Part shown: positions 17,997 to 26,481 of the stretch, in pieces
How positions within the stretch are numbered: position 1 is the stretch's first letter
How the letters are laid out: every line of letters begins with the position of its first letter
Assembly (NCBI GenBank): GCA_002480565.1
Contig: DLCK01000052.1
Location: 49,272 to 113,271 of the forward strand
Direction: 5' to 3'
Source of the DNA: Phycisphaerales bacterium UBA7800
GTDB lineage: Bacteria > Planctomycetota > Phycisphaerae > Phycisphaerales > Phycisphaeraceae
Length of the DNA stretch: 64,000 nt
Position numbers and translations under genes: made by a program
Notes under the pieces: generated by a model
The model's input: only the letters and a program-made list of their open reading frames with translations
What the model was told of the DNA's origin: nothing
Database searches by the model: none

Positions 17997-18473
17997 ATGA
18001 AATTACAAGATTTTGTCGAGCCCAAAGCTGTTGTCCCCGAACTTGCTTCATCAGAACGCGATGAAGTTATCACCGAACTCGTAGACGCTCTGATTGCTGC
18101 TGACGCCGCACCCAAGAGTCTTCGTGACGGACTGATCACCGAGATCATTGCGCGTGAAAAGAAGGGGTCAACTGGTTTTGGAAAAGGCGTGGCTGTCCCC
18201 CACGTCAAGCACGACAAGATCAAGAAGATCACCGCAGCCATCGGCGTGAGTCAGGCCGGGGTGGACTTTAATGCACTGGATAAAAACCCCGTGTACAGTA
18301 TCGTGTTACTGCTTTCCCCTAAAGGAAAGCCCGACGAACATCTTCAAGCAATGGAAACCGTGTTTTCCAATCTGCAAAAAGACATGTTCCGTCGCTTCCT
18401 CCGCCAGGCCACCACAGTCGATGACGTGTTGGGCCTGCTCGAAGAAGCAGACTCTCAACAGTTAGGCGCCTGA
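17997..18473 (+). CDS. ptsN: PTS IIA-like nitrogen-regulatory protein
   Basis: 158 aa EIIA-fructose/Ntr domain. Phospho-acceptor His69 sits in GKGVAVPHVKHD, preceded by GSTGFG, and the C-terminal half has FNALDKNPVYSIVLLLSP and HLQAME, all usual. No other PTS domain is attached and no sugar permease (EIIC) is in the window, so a regulatory role (phosphate passed from EI via HPr to EIIA) is likelier than sugar uptake. It follows hpf by 220 bases and precedes the HPr gene. Confidence 0.92.
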   Translation: MKLQDFVEPKAVVPELASSERDEVITELVDALIAADAAPKSLRDGLITEIIAREKKGSTGFGKGVAVPHVKHDKIKKITAAIGVSQAGVDFNALDKNPVYSIVLLLSPKGKPDEHLQAMETVFSNLQKDMFRRFLRQATTVDDVLGLLEEADSQQLGA

Positions 18474-18574
18474 TCGACTCCATCAGGTCGCACTTCATTG
18501 GTTAACACCTCGTCATGTACAGACGACGGTGATGTTTTAGGCGGATCGTTTTCGCCATGCAAGGATCGGCAACT

Positions 18575-18838
18575 GTGAAGACGCTTGTCACCATCCAGAA
18601 TCAATTGGGACTCCACGCGAGGCCCGCGATGGCATTTGTCGATTTGGCAAACCGCTTTGCATCCGATATTTCAGTCTCCAAAGGCTCACAAACAGTCGAT
18701 GGTAAAAGCATCATGCAGATGATGATGCTTGCTGCAACCAAAGGCACCAAGCTCGAAATCCACGCCCAAGGTAACGATGCCGAGCAAGCCACCAGCGAAC
18801 TCGTTGAACTGGTCAACCGTAAATTCGACGAAGAGTAA
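18575..18838 (+). CDS. ptsH: Phosphocarrier protein HPr
   Basis: 87 aa from GTG 18575; the frame also has ATG 18557, but AAGGA (18561-18565) is placed correctly for GTG 18575, and VKTLVTIQNQLGLHARPA matches the normal HPr N-terminus. Active His14 in GLHARPA. Ser45 in VDGKSIMQM corresponds to the HPr kinase site, though no hprK is visible. Partner of ptsN just upstream. A strong terminator follows, so hpf-ptsN-ptsH may end here. Confidence 0.93.
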   Translation: MKTLVTIQNQLGLHARPAMAFVDLANRFASDISVSKGSQTVDGKSIMQMMMLAATKGTKLEIHAQGNDAEQATSELVELVNRKFDEE

Positions 18839-18865
18839 ACAAGTCCCAAATCAAAACAAATATAA

Positions 18866-18899
18866 ACACACGTTCCAAATTCGGGACGTGTGTTTTTTG
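18866..18899 (+). terminator. Rho-independent terminator after ptsH
   Basis: 12-bp stem AACACACGTTCC / GGGACGTGTGTT (one G-U), 6-base loop, followed by TTTT. Twenty-seven bases past the ptsH stop. Confidence 0.92.
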
Positions 18900-19087
18900 T
18901 ACACATGTCGCATAAGAGCTACGTTTGCTTCTTGGTCTTTGCGAGCCGGATCGTGTCGATCCGAATTGAATGCAGCTTAAATTATGTGTATTTAAATCAA
19001 TCTCATAACCCATATCATGCTCGGAGCAATTGCCGGTAAAATAAACTGTTCATTAACAAGGTCCAATTCAAACCGGAGGACAAAACC

Positions 19088-19765
19088 ATGGCACGTTTTG
19101 CAATCGTTCTAGCTGGATGCGGTGTCTATGATGGCAGTGAAATTTACGAAGCGACCGCAACCATGTTGGCTATCGACTCACGTAAGCATGAGTATGTCTG
19201 CTTCTCAATCGACAAGCCGATGATGCATGTGGTCGATCATGCAGTCGGCCAACCTGCACAACACCAAACGCGCAACGTCCTCATCGAGTCCGCCCGTTTA
19301 GCACGTGGCAAAATATCCAACCTCACCGACTACGATCCGGCGGACTTTGATGCACTGGTCTTCCCCGGCGGATTTGGTGTTGCCAAAAATCTGTGCAGCT
19401 ATGCAGTCGATGGCGCGGATTGTGATATCGATCCGTTGGTTCAAAAAGCCATTCTCGACACCCACGCAGCAGGCAAAGTGCTCGGCGCCTTGTGCATCTC
19501 ACCTGCACTGATTGTCCGAGCGTTCAAAGACACAGACATCAAACCCAAAGTCACCGCTGGCAAGGACTCTGATCTGGAAGCTGCTATTCCACTGATGGGC
19601 GGTATCCACGAAGCCTGTGATGTAGACAAGGCATGTGTCGATGATGCCAATCGCATTGTCACGTCACCTGCCTATCTCAGTGCAACCTGTATCAGCGAAG
19701 CCTTTGCATCAGCGGATGCGATGACCCAAGCCGTGCTCAAGTTGCTTGAAGTATCGGATGGATAA
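19088..19765 (+). CDS. elbB: ElbB-type DJ-1/PfpI superfamily protein
   Basis: 225 aa matching the isoprenoid-biosynthesis-associated ElbB (glyoxalase-like) family: LAGCGVYDGSEIYEA at the start, LVFPGGFGVAKNL, and the nucleophile-elbow GALCISPAL with Cys136, then GGIHEACDVD and TSPAYL. ElbB has reported glyoxalase activity in vitro and an unclear physiological role. Good Shine-Dalgarno CCGGAGG before ATG 19088. It stands alone and converges with the secreted protein at 19783. Confidence 0.92.
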   Translation: MARFAIVLAGCGVYDGSEIYEATATMLAIDSRKHEYVCFSIDKPMMHVVDHAVGQPAQHQTRNVLIESARLARGKISNLTDYDPADFDALVFPGGFGVAKNLCSYAVDGADCDIDPLVQKAILDTHAAGKVLGALCISPALIVRAFKDTDIKPKVTAGKDSDLEAAIPLMGGIHEACDVDKACVDDANRIVTSPAYLSATCISEAFASADAMTQAVLKLLEVSDG

Positions 19766-19782
19766 AGTGTCCGGCGATGGTT

Positions 19783-21450
19783 TTACCAACTGCCAAACTT
19801 GCCTTGAACATATTCGTCGATGGTTCTCAAATTCATATTGAGGCTCATCTCTGATGCATTGTAAGCAGACCTTAGCATCGGTTTTTGTAGCTTTTCCTTG
19901 ATGTCGCTTAAGGCTTGTCGCGCTTCGGGCTTGGCATACCAGCGGAAGGCGATACCATCGAGTGAGTCACCCACAATGGACTTTGGAAAGGGTTTCAGCT
20001 TCAGTTGTTTTAGTCGTTGCATCGCCAGGTTGAACATGGCTGTGTCATCTTCCACGGGTAAATTAACCATGTGACTGGCAAGGTCAGCTTCGGTCAGACC
20101 GATGCCCAGCACACGTGATGCTTGTCCGACGTAGTACTGTTTACAATCCGGGTCCGGAGCGGTCTCCAACAATCGCACCAATGGCTTAGCAGACGAACGG
20201 ACACCCATTGCCAACGCACATGCGTGTAATTCAAGTTGGGTCCATCGATCCAGTGTCGAACTATGAGCCTGTTTTGCAATCAACGGTCCGGCTGGGCGAT
20301 GTTGCATCTGCACGAGACATTGAGCTGCAAGTTTTTTGACGTACACATCCTCATGGTTCAATGCTTTGATCCACTCCTGCTCAATGAGCTTGCGATGCGT
20401 TGGGTAATAATTTCGCAGTAAACCCACAGCAGCCTGGCGATGCAGATTCCGCTTGTTGATCTGAGCTTGGCTATGCAGTGCATCAAGGCAAAGCTCCAAC
20501 CCCTGTGGATTTCGCTGTTGAGCCAACCATTCCAAGGCATTGTTTGCAGGTTCCCCCATGTATCGGTGGTGAAACGCCACGTCTGCATCCAGCCAGCGAT
20601 GGACACGCGCCAGTAGTCGGATCGCCTCAGATGGTGTGAGTTTTTGTGGGTTCCCAAGACGTTGGGAGACTGCTTCGACCGCAATGAGGCGTGATGACCC
20701 GTGACATAATGCTTCAACCATCTCCGCTGTCATTGAGGTGCGGTTGGCGTACATGGATTGCAGCACAAGCATGCCCGGTGTGTGAGGTAGTGTTTTAAGC
20801 GTTAAGGCTGGTGGATGAAGCAACGTAAGCGAGATCGCATCAGGCTGATTGTCGATTGAAAGTTGATGTTTAAAATCCAGCAGGTGCGCGGGGGGCGGTT
20901 TGGCTACATTCATGCGGATGACAAAGCATGTATCCAAGGATTTGAATAATGCTGCGCGGTTGGGATGGGCGTGCTCCATGTCATCAGTTCCACCAACGAC
21001 CCAACGACGACCATCTGGAAGATCAAAACAAACCATGCGCATGCCCACATCGGTGACGTTGAGCATTTCACATTCAGGCATGTTGTGTAGATCGAGAGTT
21101 GCCAACTGTCGTTGAAGTTTTTGGATGGATGCTGCTGCCAGCCTGTAAGTGATGATGCTGTGCCACGTCTGATTTTCAGAAAAATCGGCTGGTCCTTGGA
21201 TACCATCCATTGGCCCTTTGGTTTCGATGCGGACTTTGTAGCTGCCATCGTTTTGTGGTGTGGCAAGTGCGATACAGGTGTTGCCTCCCCAGCTACCGCG
21301 AAGGTGAAAGGAAAGGGTGCTTGCCAGGAGTTGTTCAGGCGAAGGGGGGTGACCTTTCCAACCCGGTTGAGCAATGTCTGGGGTATCAGCTAAACAAGGC
21401 GAAAGGAAAACGGATAGCAGAACCAATACACAGTAAGCTCTTGGATACAT
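19783..21450 (-). CDS. Secreted protein of unknown function with helical-repeat region
   Basis: 555 aa. Signal peptide (YCVLVLLSVFLSPCLA-D). Residues about 40-180 are beta-rich with FHLRGSWGG near the start and GRRWVVGGTDD later; this could be a small lipocalin-like or similar domain. Residues about 230-500 are mostly helical with repeated leucine patterns and short motifs such as NALEWLAQQRNPQGLELC, AAVGLLRNYYP and YVKKLAAQCLVQMQ, which look like HEAT/ARM-type repeats. I do not recognise a family. It has no obvious operon partners. Confidence 0.65.
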   Translation of the reverse strand: MYPRAYCVLVLLSVFLSPCLADTPDIAQPGWKGHPPSPEQLLASTLSFHLRGSWGGNTCIALATPQNDGSYKVRIETKGPMDGIQGPADFSENQTWHSIITYRLAAASIQKLQRQLATLDLHNMPECEMLNVTDVGMRMVCFDLPDGRRWVVGGTDDMEHAHPNRAALFKSLDTCFVIRMNVAKPPPAHLLDFKHQLSIDNQPDAISLTLLHPPALTLKTLPHTPGMLVLQSMYANRTSMTAEMVEALCHGSSRLIAVEAVSQRLGNPQKLTPSEAIRLLARVHRWLDADVAFHHRYMGEPANNALEWLAQQRNPQGLELCLDALHSQAQINKRNLHRQAAVGLLRNYYPTHRKLIEQEWIKALNHEDVYVKKLAAQCLVQMQHRPAGPLIAKQAHSSTLDRWTQLELHACALAMGVRSSAKPLVRLLETAPDPDCKQYYVGQASRVLGIGLTEADLASHMVNLPVEDDTAMFNLAMQRLKQLKLKPFPKSIVGDSLDGIAFRWYAKPEARQALSDIKEKLQKPMLRSAYNASEMSLNMNLRTIDEYVQGKFGSW

Positions 21451-21556
21451 GTCACATCTCCGGAATGGGCATCATTGGAATTGGATACCTCATCGGATTG
21501 TAATGCAAATAGGATGTGTGTCGATGTTTTTAGCTGAAAGAAAAATTGGGGTCGAT

Positions 21557-21772
21557 TCAACTGCCACTTCGCAGAAATAGCACGTGTTCCGAGGCGTGCC
21601 AGACGCCTTTGCCCACCGAGTAGCTTACAGGTTTGAGTCTGACAAAACCGGTGTCCATGTCGCTGGCCAGTTCGACGATTTTGGAGGTTACCTGGTCGGT
21701 GAGGGTGGTGACCATGTCGCCGCGTTTAAGTGATTTGCCGTTGGCATCGTTGAGTGTCGTGACTGTCTTCAT
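21557..21772 (-). CDS. Small conserved-looking protein, unknown
   Basis: 71 aa from ATG 21772 (the frame extends to 21865 but AGAGAGG lies just before 21772). Sequence KTVTTLNDANGKSLKRGDMV followed by TSKIVELASDMDTGFVRLKP suggests a small beta-barrel of KOW/SH3 type; the G-K-x-L-K-R-G-D start is common to such proteins. No function can be assigned. Confidence 0.55.
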   Translation of the reverse strand: MKTVTTLNDANGKSLKRGDMVTTLTDQVTSKIVELASDMDTGFVRLKPVSYSVGKGVWHASEHVLFLRSGS

Positions 21773-22223
21773 GTGAACCTCTCTAGCGTACAAATGATCG
21801 CCTGACGGTGATGGGCAGCCATCTTGGGCATCAAATGCGTGTGTGAATAGGGTCGTGCCAAACACGCGAAGGCCGTGGGGCAGGCTTGGATCTATGCCTG
21901 CGGCCGAATTAGTGTCTATCTATCCTACACGCAAACGTGGTCTGAGGTTGCAGTTGGGGTAGATTCCGCAGTCAAAGCCAAGGTGATTTTGCTTGGTGAT
22001 GCGTGATTTGGGAATTCTCACCGTTTGCGGTTTTGCGGTGCTGGCGAGACTCGAATGCCATTAGGTATTCAATAAATTCTTGGAGCGTTAAACCGCAAGC
22101 GGTTTTAAAATTGATTAAATCTTAAATCTCATTTTCAATTCATTTACCCATCTCTATAAAAAAATAGCCCACCGGCTGCCGAAGCAAACCGGTGAGCGTT
22201 CCGGGGGTTTATGTCACAAGCCC
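21773..22223. other. Intergenic stretch with short palindromes
   Basis: 450 bases without a gene. It contains CACCG...CGGTG around 22020-22045, the palindrome AAACCGC-AA-GCGGTTT (22090-22105) and the terminator at 22156-22197. The AAACCGC palindrome resembles short intergenic repeats often seen in planctomycetes; only one full copy is in this window. Confidence 0.5.
22156..22197 (-). terminator. Terminator of glycan module 2
   Basis: On the minus strand CACCGG...GC-TTCG-GC...CCGGTG, a hairpin with a TTCG tetraloop and internal asymmetry, followed by GGGCTATTTTTTTAT. It lies 27 bases beyond the stop of the GH99-like gene. Confidence 0.75.
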
Positions 22224-23501
22224 TTAGTGTGGCTTGATGATGTTTGAATCAATCTGTGGCAGTCGTTTTCGTTGCTTCACAGAGCAATGTTCTACATACT
22301 CTTCGAAAGCTTCTCGGTTGTCCAGTAGGTTAACTGGTCGGTTGGTGATTTTATTCCACCATATTTCGAGTTCGTCCAGATACGTAAATCCTTTGTCGAT
22401 TGTCGGCTCAAAAACAGTGCCTTCGTTGAAATCATTCCACGTCACTAACTGTACCAGCTCAGGGTGGTGTTCGGTTGCAGTCGCGAAGGTATTTTTGAGC
22501 GTGGCGATATTGCCATAGTCCGCGGAGATGCGTGGTGTTGAACTCCAACCCCATACGCCTGAGTCATTAAAGCCGGGGCAGACCATGGTCATGTAAAACG
22601 AAAGTTTACCTTCCTGACGCAGTTGTTCGGCTCGCTTGCCAAACGTCACCGGCCAGTTGCCCATGTCGAACCAGACAAACGCACTGTCCACCAAGGGGTG
22701 ATATGCTTCGTGAAGATTCTGCCGACCGTAGATCAGTTTTTGATTCAGTGATGAGAGAATGGTTTCAAACTCGCCAGGCAGAATATTGCGGGGACCAAGT
22801 TCGTCGGCACCGGAGTAGTTGAACTGGAAGACGTAAGGCACATTGTTGCGTCGCAGATAAGCGGGATGGTCGGTGTAGTGTTCGATGATGTAATTCAAAT
22901 CATCAATGGTCTGCGTGACGATTTGACTGCGTTGTTGTGGGAAGCGGTAGGGGGGCCAATTGAGTTTTTCTTCGTAGCAGATGGCAACGCGCATCCCCAA
23001 CTTCATTGCTTCATCAAGGACAAGTTTCACGCGCTTGTCGATGGCATTGTCTGGACCGTACCAGAGAAATGCTGCTGCATCGACGCCTGCTGCCTGCATG
23101 GTTTTAAGGTGATAACGGATCACGTTGGGCGCGTCCGATGAGTAGGGGCCGATCAAGGGATAGTTCACCGAAGCGATGTCATGCAAGCCGTTATCCAAAA
23201 TGCGTGTTGGATCGTGGTCGGCTTTGGGATGCTTCCAAATCCAGTGCTTCCACGGATCTTTGGGGTCATTTAAATCCGTCTCAAACCATGGCAGGTAATG
23301 GGCAACCAAATGCGGCGCCTTGCCAGGTAAGTTCCATGGCGTGTCGTCATTGGGACCGTAGTGACTGGTGTCCGGTGCGGTTTCTGACATGGCAGTAACA
23401 GACTCCGTCTTGCTTTGTGGCTCGGTATTCTGACAGCCTGCTGTGAGCAGAATGCAGGATAGTAAAGTCAGAAACTTGATCACAATAAAACTCCGATACA
23501 T
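22224..23501 (-). CDS. GH71/GH99-like secreted lipoprotein
   Basis: 425 aa. Lipoprotein signal (KFLTLLSCILLTAGC-Q, lipobox TAGC at Cys23). The body matches the glycoside hydrolase family 71/99-like domain: LVAHYLPWFE, AAGVDAAAFLWYG, MRVAICYEEKLNW (candidate catalytic Glu), YVFQFNYSG, and WNDFNEGTVFEPT near the C-terminus. GH99 members hydrolyse alpha-mannosidic linkages by an unusual epoxide mechanism; GH71 act on alpha-1,3-glucan; the substrate here is undetermined. It is the last gene of the minus-strand run LacI - pseudopilin - secreted beta protein - this enzyme, and a terminator follows. Confidence 0.82.
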   Translation of the reverse strand: MYRSFIVIKFLTLLSCILLTAGCQNTEPQSKTESVTAMSETAPDTSHYGPNDDTPWNLPGKAPHLVAHYLPWFETDLNDPKDPWKHWIWKHPKADHDPTRILDNGLHDIASVNYPLIGPYSSDAPNVIRYHLKTMQAAGVDAAAFLWYGPDNAIDKRVKLVLDEAMKLGMRVAICYEEKLNWPPYRFPQQRSQIVTQTIDDLNYIIEHYTDHPAYLRRNNVPYVFQFNYSGADELGPRNILPGEFETILSSLNQKLIYGRQNLHEAYHPLVDSAFVWFDMGNWPVTFGKRAEQLRQEGKLSFYMTMVCPGFNDSGVWGWSSTPRISADYGNIATLKNTFATATEHHPELVQLVTWNDFNEGTVFEPTIDKGFTYLDELEIWWNKITNRPVNLLDNREAFEEYVEHCSVKQRKRLPQIDSNIIKPH

Positions 23502-23538
23502 AAATCATTTGGTTCAATGGTCAGACGCAATGCTGTGG

Positions 23539-24471
23539 TCAGGACTTGGGAATACCCCAGTAAACACCGTTGATTTTGCACTTGGCGGTATTGCCCCATA
23601 TCCAGACTTTGAAATTGATCTTCACCGTTTCTTTGGGGATCGCTGATCCATATGCAGACGGCGCGATTTCGTAGGTGCCTGCTTTATTCATGTTTTTGAT
23701 CAAATCCACAGACGTTAGATAGTTCCCTTGCTTATCCCAGCAGATGGTTTGGATGGCAAGGCTCGTGTCTGCTTCGTCACGGGTGATACTGTTGATGTCG
23801 ATCATCATCACACCCTTGTCGTCATACGGCACACGGTCTTCAAAGACCAACCCTGCATGTTTGGCTGATGGGTCAAGTTCCAGTGAGATGCATTGTTTGT
23901 CCTGCATGATTTTCAAAACAGGATCGGGTGTGAGTTTGGTGGGTGCTTCCCATTTATGACTCAGTTGCAAACCATCGGTTCGAAATTGACGCGGGGCATG
24001 GATGGCAAAGTGGGTGATGGTGATCGAATGGTTCTTGCCATAGAGCCAAAATTTAGGCCTGAAAATCCGTACTTTTTCGCGGATATCATCGGGGATGAAG
24101 TTGTTGACGATCAGTGATTGTTTGCCTTGTGCAAAGTCGCTTGCTTTGAGGACATCGGTTGCTGAAAGGAATCTGCCACGTGAGGTGAACCATTCAAACT
24201 GCATACCGACTGCACCACCTGAACATTGGATTTCAAAGCTCGTCTGGTCGTTGAGCGGGTATTGGTTTTGTGTTGCAAACCAACTGTTATCGACATCGCC
24301 AAGGGTTGCGATGACGGTTTGCCCGTCGACTTTACAGGTAACTTGGTCGGATGTCTGCCAGGCGACCTGGTCAGGAGTCTGTTCCAAGACTCGGTTGCCA
24401 AGTTGAGCTGATGCGAGTGTGGTCAGACTCAACAGAAGGATAGCTGTGTATCGTACACATTTGAAGGACAT
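23539..24471 (-). CDS. Secreted beta-rich protein with two similar halves (module 2)
   Basis: 310 aa from ATG 24471, where a signal peptide begins (RYTAILLLSLTTLASA-Q). The mature part seems to be two related beta-sandwich units: FEWFTSRGRFLSATDVLK in the first half has a counterpart TICWDKQGNYLTSVDLIK in the second. No catalytic motif was found, so it may be a binding or substrate-capture protein. Its position between pseudopilin and GH99-like genes supports a glycan role. I do not recognise the family. Confidence 0.6.
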   Translation of the reverse strand: MSFKCVRYTAILLLSLTTLASAQLGNRVLEQTPDQVAWQTSDQVTCKVDGQTVIATLGDVDNSWFATQNQYPLNDQTSFEIQCSGGAVGMQFEWFTSRGRFLSATDVLKASDFAQGKQSLIVNNFIPDDIREKVRIFRPKFWLYGKNHSITITHFAIHAPRQFRTDGLQLSHKWEAPTKLTPDPVLKIMQDKQCISLELDPSAKHAGLVFEDRVPYDDKGVMMIDINSITRDEADTSLAIQTICWDKQGNYLTSVDLIKNMNKAGTYEIAPSAYGSAIPKETVKINFKVWIWGNTAKCKINGVYWGIPKS

Positions 24472-24521
24472 GGTTTTGATCCTTAAAACAAGGCGATTGT
24501 CAGGAAGAATATCAAACGGAC

Positions 24522-25265
24522 TTAATAGATGTACAGGTTGTAGTCCATGGTCCCCAGTCGGTTTGATCCGACGTGTCCGTCCATGAAGACGGTGTTCTTT
24601 GCATCGTTGTGGCGAAAGTCCGCGGTGACGCCCAGGCCGTTCCATTCATTTGCGCTACGGATGGCAAAGTCGGTGTTGAAAGTGGGGGAGCCAATGTAAT
24701 AACCCAATTCACTGATGAGCATAATTTTTGAACTGTGCACTTTACGGGCTGTGGTTTGGCTATCCGGTCTGACGGTATAAATTTCTGGTGATCCCCATTC
24801 TTTGTGAGGTTCCATTTTGAAAACGTTGCCAGGATCAGCTAACAGTCTAAAGGAGTTTTGTGCGTAGGATTTGTGATCATTGCCCAGTTTCTGCCATGAT
24901 GGGCAGGCAAGGACGCCGGTGTCTCCGGTGTTGATGAAAGTGTTCCAGTTGGTCGGCACGTCATTTTTGAGGCCGATGTACGGTCTGAGTGTCATGTACC
25001 ATCTGCCTGAATGGTATTTGTAATCACCAACGCCATTGTCAAAGGCTGCTGTTGTGAACCAAGTGAAATCATTACTGTATGAAAATTCACCGTAACCAAT
25101 TTGTCTGAGGTTTGTACTGCATTTAATGCTTCGGCTTGTTTCTCTAGCACTGGCTAAAGCGGGTAAGAGAATGCCGATGAGCAACGAGATAATTGAAATC
25201 ACCACGAGTAATTCGATGAGGGTAAAAGCAGTCTTGTGTTGATGAGCAGCTGTCAGCATTTGCAT
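24522..25265 (-). CDS. Type II secretion-like pseudopilin with H-X9-DG C-terminus (module 2)
   Basis: 247 aa. Leader MQMLTAAHQHKTA, then FTLIELLVVISIISLLIGIL with Ala at -1 and Glu at +5, then KCSTNLRQIG and a mature globular domain. The C-terminus has H-NDAKNTVFM-DG, an exact H-X9-DG. The ATG at 25265 is served by AAGGAG that overlaps the stop of the LacI gene (13 bases apart), so the two are clearly cotranscribed. Same architecture as the proteins at 10483 and 34164. Confidence 0.88.
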   Translation of the reverse strand: MQMLTAAHQHKTAFTLIELLVVISIISLLIGILLPALASARETSRSIKCSTNLRQIGYGEFSYSNDFTWFTTAAFDNGVGDYKYHSGRWYMTLRPYIGLKNDVPTNWNTFINTGDTGVLACPSWQKLGNDHKSYAQNSFRLLADPGNVFKMEPHKEWGSPEIYTVRPDSQTTARKVHSSKIMLISELGYYIGSPTFNTDFAIRSANEWNGLGVTADFRHNDAKNTVFMDGHVGSNRLGTMDYNLYIY

Positions 25266-25277
25266 TTGAAATACTCC

Positions 25278-26276
25278 TTAATCTAATCGCATGACCGAGT
25301 CACGTTGAATCAGTTGCGAAGGCAATGTGATGTCTGTAACAGTCTCTGCGGGTTGCTCGCATTGTTTGATAATGTGTTCGACCGCCAGCTTGGCCAACGC
25401 TTCGAGGGGTTGGCGGATGGTGGTTTGTGGCGGGGTGAGATATTGATAGATCGGCAGGTCTTCAAGACTGACCGTCGAGATATCCTTGCCAATGGTGAGG
25501 TTCAATACATTGCTTAGGATGTGAAGGACTTCCAGCGAGCAGTCTTCGCTGAAGTTCAGCAGGGCGGTGATGCCGTTGCGTTGCCAGCGATTGAGAATGT
25601 CATAAATCGGCTGTTCAGATGTCGGAGCGATACAGGTTGGGTCCACCGTGTGACCTGCCTTTGCCATGGTCTGCTTGAAACCTTCGATGCGTTGGCTGGC
25701 ACCCCATTCGTCTGTTTGAATCACCAGTAAGCCAATGCGTTGGTGCCCATGTTGCAGTAAATGTTCGGTGGCCATCTGGGCTTGTGCCCGGTGGTCGGTT
25801 ACGATGCTGTGAATGCCTTTGTCCGTCATGGGGTTGTTGATCGTCAGCAAAGGCAGTTTGGGGATGTCCTGGAGACTGTTCATCCGGTCATCAAAGACAA
25901 TGCCAATCACACCGCGTGCATGGGACTGAAGGACAGCCTGGGTATGGTTGTCATCAATGATCTCCACGCCGTAGCCAAGATCCGCCAGTTGACGCCAAAG
26001 CAGTGTCGTGAGACAGGAGACATAACCCACAGGCATGGCAGGGGAGTGTCGGCCGGTGAGAATCGCAATGCTCGGTCTCTCCAAACGCGGGATAAAGCCC
26101 AACTGTCTTGATGCATGAAGCACTTTACGCTGCATCGCTTCGGTAACGCCGGGGACCTGATTCATAACACGCGAAACGGTTCCGAGCGACACGTTAGCCT
26201 TGTTGGCAATGTCAGTTACGGAAATGTCCGCTCGCTTGCGTGGCAGGTTGGGTTGGCGTGTTCGCGTCGTAGTCAT
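25278..26276 (-). CDS. LacI-family transcriptional regulator (module 2)
   Basis: 332 aa. HTH: ADISVTDIANKANVSLGTVSRVMN with PGVTEAMQRKVLHASRQLGF as hinge helix, then an effector domain beginning IAILTGRHSPAMP. It is the promoter-proximal gene of its own operon, so autoregulation through the palindrome at 26323-26344 is likely. The effector ligand is unknown. Confidence 0.92.
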   Translation of the reverse strand: MTTTRTRQPNLPRKRADISVTDIANKANVSLGTVSRVMNQVPGVTEAMQRKVLHASRQLGFIPRLERPSIAILTGRHSPAMPVGYVSCLTTLLWRQLADLGYGVEIIDDNHTQAVLQSHARGVIGIVFDDRMNSLQDIPKLPLLTINNPMTDKGIHSIVTDHRAQAQMATEHLLQHGHQRIGLLVIQTDEWGASQRIEGFKQTMAKAGHTVDPTCIAPTSEQPIYDILNRWQRNGITALLNFSEDCSLEVLHILSNVLNLTIGKDISTVSLEDLPIYQYLTPPQTTIRQPLEALAKLAVEHIIKQCEQPAETVTDITLPSQLIQRDSVMRLD

Positions 26277-26322
26277 GTTGGATAGTAGGCCTCGAAAATG
26301 CCCAAGTCAAAATGTTTTCACG

Positions 26323-26344
26323 TAAAATGAAATATTTCATTTTA
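26323..26344. promoter_or_regulatory. Perfect 22-bp palindrome, probable LacI operator
   Basis: Left half TAAAATGAAAT and right half ATTTCATTTTA form an uninterrupted dyad, 47 bases upstream of the LacI start at 26276 and about 138 bases before the RnfC-like start on the other side. Perfect dyads of this size are typical of LacI operators, though LacI operators usually have a CG or similar at the centre and this one has AT. Confidence 0.65.
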
Positions 26345-26481
26345 AATATTGCTTGTGATCAGCGGTCACGGAATCGTTACACCTGGTTTGTCTGTGTGGA
26401 TCAAGTGTGGTTGTGTCGTGATTGTCAGATGGTCTTTGCCACCAACAAGATAAACGCACTTGAATCGGGTAAGATCATGGT

